Virus record (IMG/VR): IMGVR_UViG_3300014720_000209
Span: 1-22,235 of that record
Strand: one strand, 5' to 3'
Length of the DNA stretch: 22,235 nucleotides
From: a virus
The position numbers and the translations under genes are program-made. The notes beneath the pieces are model-generated. The model was given only the letters and a program-made list of their open reading frames with translations. It ran no database searches and was not told the origin of the DNA. Position 1 is the first letter of the stretch; every line of letters starts with the position of its first letter. Positions 18,761-22,235 of this stretch are shown here, piece by piece.

Positions 18761-19030
18761 ATGGAATTTCCCTTCCAACAACAAACACAAGACAACAAAC
18801 TAATCAGAACCTTCACTACTGATGTCGAAGACCTCGACTTGGTATGGCATCAAGACAATAAAGACCGATTGGTTGAGATAATCGAACCCGGGGGTTGGAG
18901 TTTCCAAATGGAAAATGAGTTGCCAAACAAATTAGAGAGGGGACAAAAGTTTTTTATACCCAAATTAGTTTGGCATAGAGTTATCAAGGGAGAATCCGAG
19001 ATGGTAGTTTCCATCGAGGAGTTTGATTGA
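18761..19030 (+). CDS. Cupin-like conserved phage protein, 89 aa
   Basis: I use ATG 18761, 4 nt after the homing endonuclease stop, instead of 18716 inside that gene. The pattern LVWHQDNKDRLVEIIEPGGW ... LERGQKFFIPKLVWHRVIKG is a small all-beta fold with two W-H pairs. It fits the cupin-like proteins often found in marine T4-type phages (W-H-x-D-x-x-D-R, then G-x-x-x-x-I-P-x-x-x-x-H-R). Metal-binding histidines may be H32 and H73 but no substrate is known. It lacks a tag. Its last codons overlap a host-type promoter for the next gene. Confidence 0.65.
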   Translation: MEFPFQQQTQDNKLIRTFTTDVEDLDLVWHQDNKDRLVEIIEPGGWSFQMENELPNKLERGQKFFIPKLVWHRVIKGESEMVVSIEEFD

Positions 19031-19053
19031 GTCAATAATTTGCGTTATCTTTG
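19022..19053 (+). promoter_or_regulatory. Bacteroidota-type promoter, TTTG-N20-TATCTTTG
   Basis: TTTG (19022-19025), 20 nt, TATCTTTG (19046-19053), then ATG at 19059. It is the only complete plus-strand site of this class. Confidence 0.75.
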
Positions 19054-19058
19054 ACCCT

Positions 19059-19490
19059 ATGAAAAGGGTAGGACTTCTTCTGTTATGGATTGTAGGATTG
19101 AGTTCCCAAGCACAATCAACGGACATTATTTATGTTCCTGACGACAATACTTTGATTGCCACTTACAAAACTGAAATTGTGGGTTTATACATCGGAGGAA
19201 AATATATGACCGCTTATCCCGCACCTTACCTTTATACTACCCCTTCGGCTTTTGTCAACCGATTTGGCGCGGACATTAGTTTATTCAAAGATGTTTCAGT
19301 TTTAGTCGGTGCCCAAGTCCCAATGTACACCACATCTTGGATAGGTATTCAATACAAACCCGAAGTTTGGTTCAAGTCTCGTGTGGTTGGGACAATTCTT
19401 CAGAAAAAGATGAGGTACGACCTCACTACTATTCTACAAATCAGTAAAACCCCCTATTATGGTGTTGGAGTTTGTATACGACAAGGGTGA
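19059..19490 (+). CDS. Secreted protein with signal peptide, 143 aa
   Basis: ATG 19059, directly after the promoter, gives MKRVGLLLLWIVGLSSQAQ|S, a textbook Bacteroidota signal peptide with an A-x-A-like S-Q-A-Q cut. The mature part is beta-rich with alternating aromatic residues (VGLYIGGKYMTAYPAPYLYT, YTTSWIGIQYKPEVWF), like an outer-membrane or periplasmic barrel. A phage gene for an envelope-exported protein suggests superinfection exclusion or envelope modification, but that is inference. Its last 32 nt overlap the start of the next gene. It may be acquired from a host. Confidence 0.7.
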   Translation: MKRVGLLLLWIVGLSSQAQSTDIIYVPDDNTLIATYKTEIVGLYIGGKYMTAYPAPYLYTTPSAFVNRFGADISLFKDVSVLVGAQVPMYTTSWIGIQYKPEVWFKSRVVGTILQKKMRYDLTTILQISKTPYYGVGVCIRQG

Positions 19491-20100
19491 AAAATACCCC
19501 TTACAAAAATACCGTCAAAAGTTAGTGAGTCAACTTCAATACATGGTGGGAGAAGTCTTTCCTGATTTTTCTACCATTTTGTCCATGGGTAAAACGGGCG
19601 AAATTACCTTACCTTATGACGCCACAGGAGAAGATTTTTATTTTTTTCGCAATATCTCAACCCCACTCTCTGTTGAATTACATCTTACCATAAATCAAGG
19701 TTTGGATTTTCCCACCGGTGACGCCGAATACTATACAGAGGATAATACTATCGGGATTCAATTGACAATACCTGAGTTTTACGACTTTCAGGATGTTTCT
19801 CTTGTTTTGACTGAACTTCTCGCCCACGAGATGACTCACTTTATTCAGGACGTTGCTGGTTACCCTTTACCAGGTAAATTCAAGGGTAAAAAAATTGAAT
19901 ATTACTTACAGCCTCATGAAATCGAGGCACAATTCTTTGGTTTTTCCATTGCTTCACGGAAATTCGGAGTCTCAATAAAAGTTTTGTTTTTTAATTGGGT
20001 AAAAAATAGTAAATCAATGAAAGGTGTTTCAAGTTTGGACATTTCAATCCTTGAAACCACCATATTTGAAGACTATATGACTTATGACCTATTCTTTTAG
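19459..20100 (+). CDS. HExxH zinc metallopeptidase candidate, 213 aa
   Basis: The catalytic motif is ELLAHEMTHFIQD (H123, E124, H127), followed 26 residues later by QPHEIEAQFFGF, which offers the third ligand (E154 or E156), the gluzincin arrangement. The N-terminal part (residues 1-100) is strand-rich. There is no signal peptide, and ATG 19459 starts 32 nt inside the previous gene, which supports co-transcription. Substrate is unknown; release of packaged proteins or attack on host proteins are both possible. The last 12 nt overlap the convergent tagged membrane protein gene. Confidence 0.75.
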   Translation: MVLEFVYDKGEKYPLQKYRQKLVSQLQYMVGEVFPDFSTILSMGKTGEITLPYDATGEDFYFFRNISTPLSVELHLTINQGLDFPTGDAEYYTEDNTIGIQLTIPEFYDFQDVSLVLTELLAHEMTHFIQDVAGYPLPGKFKGKKIEYYLQPHEIEAQFFGFSIASRKFGVSIKVLFFNWVKNSKSMKGVSSLDISILETTIFEDYMTYDLFF

Positions 20101-20709
20101 TCGATTCACCACTTTGGAAACAAAGTTGTTCAACGCCGCGCCCACAATCAACACAACTCCTGACGCCAAAATTCTCTTAACAATCAATTTGGTCGTTTCT
20201 ATAGTATCTTCCCCTTGGGATAAGTCATACAAGTCCCCCAAGACAGGCAGGATAAAGGCGTAACTCAAGATTGAGTACAATGAATTAGCGGTAACTTTAA
20301 GACTATTAAGGAACATGCCCAAAGAACGTTTCAGTTCTTCGGCTTTGTCGTAGAGTTTACGGAAAACATCCAACAAACCCTCTTCTTTGATTTTTTTTAC
20401 AACCTTACGGATGAAGGTTTCATTGTCATAGAAATAGTTACTGGCAATTCCCAATATTAGTAGAATAATTTGTTCGTGTGTGAGTTCAGGATTGTTGTTT
20501 TCCAAGTAATCTTTTAATGGAACAATCATACCTCCCAAAGCCGCTCCCCACGTGATAAGGAATTTAGCGTTGAGACCCCATGTTTGGGCACATTCATCGA
20601 GAAGATTCTTGGCTTCTTGATAAAGTTCCTTTAAACTTTGAGTAATATCTTGGTTTTTTGACTCTAAAATGAGTTTTTGAAACTGAGATTCGGTTAATAT
20701 GTATTCCAT
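20089..20709 (-). CDS. Tagged multi-membrane-segment protein, 206 aa
   Basis: The product starts MEYILTESQFQKLILE|S, a perfect member of the tag family ending I-L-E. The rest is helical with hydrophobic segments near residues 49-65 (FLITWGAALGGMIVPL), 80-93 (IILLILGIASNYFY), 145-163 (YSILSYAFILPVLGDLY) and 182-197 (ILASGVVLIVGAALNNF). A membrane-active protein with a capsid tag could be one that is ejected and forms a channel or inserts in the host membrane during DNA entry; this is inference. It is the only tagged gene on the minus strand and has its own minus-strand TATTTAT. Confidence 0.78.
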   Translation of the reverse strand: MEYILTESQFQKLILESKNQDITQSLKELYQEAKNLLDECAQTWGLNAKFLITWGAALGGMIVPLKDYLENNNPELTHEQIILLILGIASNYFYDNETFIRKVVKKIKEEGLLDVFRKLYDKAEELKRSLGMFLNSLKVTANSLYSILSYAFILPVLGDLYDLSQGEDTIETTKLIVKRILASGVVLIVGAALNNFVSKVVNRLKE

Positions 20710-20715
20710 GTTCCA

Positions 20716-20722
20716 ATAAATA
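20716..20722 (-). promoter_or_regulatory. Minus-strand TATTTAT element
   Basis: On the minus strand the context is ACTATTTATTGGAAC, 6 nt before the ATG at 20709. It is separated by only 3 nt from a plus-strand copy. Confidence 0.6.
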
Positions 20723-20725
20723 GTA

Positions 20726-20732
20726 TATTTAT
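20726..20732 (+). promoter_or_regulatory. TATTTAT late-promoter-like element
   Basis: It lies 5 nt before ATG 20738, back to back with the minus-strand copy at 20716-20722. The whole divergent control region is only 28 nt. Confidence 0.6.
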
Positions 20733-20737
20733 CTAAT

Positions 20738-21313
20738 ATGGTAAATCCTAAGGTAAATGTAGGTGATAGATTAGTGGTACTTTACATGTACGACGAAATC
20801 GGTGTTCCGATGGGGACAAGAGGAACTGTTATAAAAGTTTCAAGGGACCCCTTCGAACCTGTCGGATACATTATCCAAATGAAATGGGATAACGGAAGTT
20901 CGTTGAGTTTATTATCAAGCAAAGACATCTACAAAAAAGTGGAGGACGAAGATAATATTAACGAAAGTAAACAAGGCAAATTCGTAATCGACAACGAAGA
21001 CTTATTTGATGATTTTGATTTTAAGATGATTCGTCGTTTCTTGGAGGACCTCCGTGACTCGGGAGTTGTTAATATGTTTACCGCAGCTCCGTTCCTTTAT
21101 ATGGGTAAAGAGACCATGGAGAGGTATTATGGTGAAAACCCCGCAGACCCCGATGCGTTTGAGAGAGCTCTGAGCAAAGCCGAAGAAGTTAAAAACGAAC
21201 TCATCTCAGGAACCATGAAAAAAATCGATGACATTTCTGACATCCGAAAATTTGAAAGGAAGGTCAAAAATAACGCTACAAGGTTCCTTAACCTTTACAT
21301 GGTTTATTACTAA
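20738..21313 (+). CDS. SH3-like (DUF4314-type) domain protein, 191 aa
   Basis: Residues 5-68 form a small beta domain: VGDRLVVLYMYDEIGVPMGT, RGTVIKVSRD, YIIQMKWDNGSSLSLL and SSKDIY. This pattern (G-x-R-V-x-L, P-x-G-x-x-G-T-V, V-x-W-D-N-G, L-x-x-x-x-D) is what I recall for DUF4314, an SH3-like domain of mobile elements. The C-terminal 110 residues are acidic and helical (DLFDDFDFKMIRRFLEDLRD). No tag is seen, although INESKQGKF at about residue 76 hints at a linker. The stop overlaps the convergent gene's stop by 4 nt. Confidence 0.6.
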   Translation: MVNPKVNVGDRLVVLYMYDEIGVPMGTRGTVIKVSRDPFEPVGYIIQMKWDNGSSLSLLSSKDIYKKVEDEDNINESKQGKFVIDNEDLFDDFDFKMIRRFLEDLRDSGVVNMFTAAPFLYMGKETMERYYGENPADPDAFERALSKAEEVKNELISGTMKKIDDISDIRKFERKVKNNATRFLNLYMVYY

Positions 21314-21840
21314 AACTCTGGCTTCAGTTGCCAATCATCCCAAAGGATACCATTTTTATCTTTATCAGAAATCACAGGGTCGGTGGTGTATCGACCGATT
21401 AGCTCTTTGAATAGGGGTACACTTGAGTATAACAAGGAACGTTCATTCTCGGGAGAATAGGTGTTATCCACCAAGTATTGGATAATGGTGTTTGGTTCCA
21501 AAGTCAAAACTCCGTTGGCGTAACCACGAGGAACAAAAACCGCGTGGTCTTTGTCAATCTCGAAAAGGTCTGTGTAACCATACTCAGGACGATTTGGGTC
21601 AACACAGATAATAAAATTCAAAATCTTGCCCCAAACAATCTTCATGTATTTGGACTGTTGAAAGTTTCCAACCTGAAAGTGCATGCCTCGTAGCGTAAAT
21701 GGTTCCACACTGATTGAGGTGTTTACCTGAACCCAATTTTTATCTACGGGTTTCTTACTCATCATGTTGATGGGCATCTGACAAAAATTACCACGATGGT
21801 CCCCAAAAGTGGGGTGGTTGAGAAAGAGAGGAAAATCCAT
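21310..21840 (-). CDS. RmlC-like dTDP-sugar 3,5-epimerase family protein, 176 aa
   Basis: The cupin-type sugar epimerase fold is shown by DHRGNFCQ near the N-terminus, VQVNTSISVEPFTLRGMHFQ (R51, H54), QQSKYMKIVWGKILNFIICV then DPNRPEYG, and VPRGYANGVLTL followed by YLVDNTYSPENE. The family normally reads G-F/Y-A-H-G-F at the fourth block; here it is Y-A-N-G-V, losing one conserved histidine, while the H-F-Q histidine is kept. It might act on a different nucleotide sugar, for host surface glycan or phage DNA/virion modification. It lies 1 nt after the thyA stop (TAATATG), so it is in the same operon. Confidence 0.82.
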   Translation of the reverse strand: MDFPLFLNHPTFGDHRGNFCQMPINMMSKKPVDKNWVQVNTSISVEPFTLRGMHFQVGNFQQSKYMKIVWGKILNFIICVDPNRPEYGYTDLFEIDKDHAVFVPRGYANGVLTLEPNTIIQYLVDNTYSPENERSLLYSSVPLFKELIGRYTTDPVISDKDKNGILWDDWQLKPEF

Positions 21841-21841
21841 A

Positions 21842-22235
21842 TTAGTTACTGAGTGGTGCTTTGATTGATGGGTGTGATTTGTAATTTGTTAGGACAATAT
21901 CTTCAGCTGTCAAATCTTTCAAATCCTTACTGTACTCCCCCTCTCTATAGTCCAACAAAATTGATGGAAGTTTCAGGGGTTCTCTACTAATCTGCTCTTT
22001 AGCCTGTTCAATATGATTACTATACAAGTGAACATCTCCTAAATTCCCAACTAATTCATCAGGAATCATATTCACTTCTTTAGCAATGATTTCAAGCAAC
22101 AGTCCGTAAGAGGCAATGTTGAATGGTAAACCTAAGAATGTGTCTACTGAACGTTGATTCCACATAAGGGAAATTGCTCTACGTGGTATATTATAATAAT
22201 CCAAATGTTCGTGAAAATAATCTGAGTGGAAATTA
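21842..22235 (-). CDS. thyA: Thymidylate synthase, C-terminal part (cut by right edge)
   Basis: ThyA makes dTMP from dUMP with methylene-tetrahydrofolate, supplying phage DNA synthesis. The visible 131 residues hold the classical C-terminal blocks: WNQRSVDTFLGLPFNIASYG, GNLGDVHLYSNHIEQ (nucleotide-binding D and H, Y), SREPLKLP, and the C-terminus YKSHPSIKAPLSN. The reading frame continues open to the edge (FHSDYFHEHLDYYNIP), so the catalytic cysteine lies outside the window; a TTG at 22204 is not the true start. It is the first visible gene of the minus-strand operon that continues into the RmlC-like gene. Confidence 0.93.
   Translation of the reverse strand, partial: NFHSDYFHEHLDYYNIPRRAISLMWNQRSVDTFLGLPFNIASYGLLLEIIAKEVNMIPDELVGNLGDVHLYSNHIEQAKEQISREPLKLPSILLDYREGEYSKDLKDLTAEDIVLTNYKSHPSIKAPLSN

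Noticed and set aside
19127-19133. TATTTAT copy inside the secreted-protein gene
   Set aside because: No start codon in a plausible frame follows within 21 nt; I treat it, like the minus-strand copy at 18659-18665, as background.
1-22235. tRNA or rRNA genes
   Set aside because: No cloverleaf with a TTCRANNC-type T-loop or rRNA-like stretch was noticed; a covariance-model scan was not possible here.

Overview
The window looks like part of a large lytic tailed-phage genome (Caudoviricetes, T4-like in lifestyle) that infects a member of Bacteroidota. Phage origin is supported by a GH19 endolysin, a holin, a spanin-like protein, a GIY-YIG homing endonuclease, a phage-type thyA and dense packing with many ATGA overlaps and convergent stop overlaps. 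The host inference rests on promoters. Four genes are preceded by TTTG-N20-TAnnTTTG, the Bacteroidota housekeeping sigma consensus, at exactly the same spacing, and Shine-Dalgarno sequences are essentially absent. No rRNA, tRNA, CRISPR array or insertion sequence was seen.

Layout. 1-6968 is mostly unknown plus-strand genes, many beginning with a short related N-terminal tag; two minus-strand genes interrupt it (a peptide-repeat protein at 3184-3894 and a tiny basic protein at 6139-6273). 6993-10792 contains a tight five-gene operon with an AT-hook-like protein and a tagged PD-(D/E)XK nuclease candidate. 10719-16113 carries a SAP-domain gene (minus), the GH19 endolysin, small membrane proteins, a sulfotransferase-like gene, two tandem tagged paralogues, a DUF2452-like gene, a spanin-like protein, a second tiny basic protein and the holin. 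16113-17377 is a minus-strand operon with a metallophosphoesterase. 17424-21313 holds a DUF5872-like virion protein candidate, the homing endonuclease, a cupin-like protein, a secreted protein, an HExxH metallopeptidase, a tagged membrane protein and an SH3/DUF4314-like protein. 21310-22235 is a minus-strand operon of thyA (cut by the window edge) and an RmlC-like epimerase.

How the parts may work together. At least 14 proteins start with a 13-22 residue amphipathic segment of the type M-K-x-I-x-hydrophobic-T/S-E-S-x-hydrophobic, usually ending in hydrophobic-x-E. This resembles the T4 capsid-targeting sequence and its gp21 prohead-protease cleavage site ([L/I]-x-E). My main hypothesis is that the window encodes a large set of proteins packed inside the capsid and perhaps injected into the host, including a nuclease and a multi-membrane-segment protein. 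One gene (293-1630) contains a second, internal tag.

Regulation. The heptamer TATTTAT lies 4-21 nt upstream of 15 start codons on the correct strand, including two minus-strand genes. It precedes tagged genes and all recognisable lysis genes, so it is a candidate phage late-promoter core (or a translation-start element). The TTTG-N20-TAnnTTTG sites precede mainly minus-strand genes, suggesting an early/host-transcribed class and a late/phage-transcribed class interleaved on the two strands.
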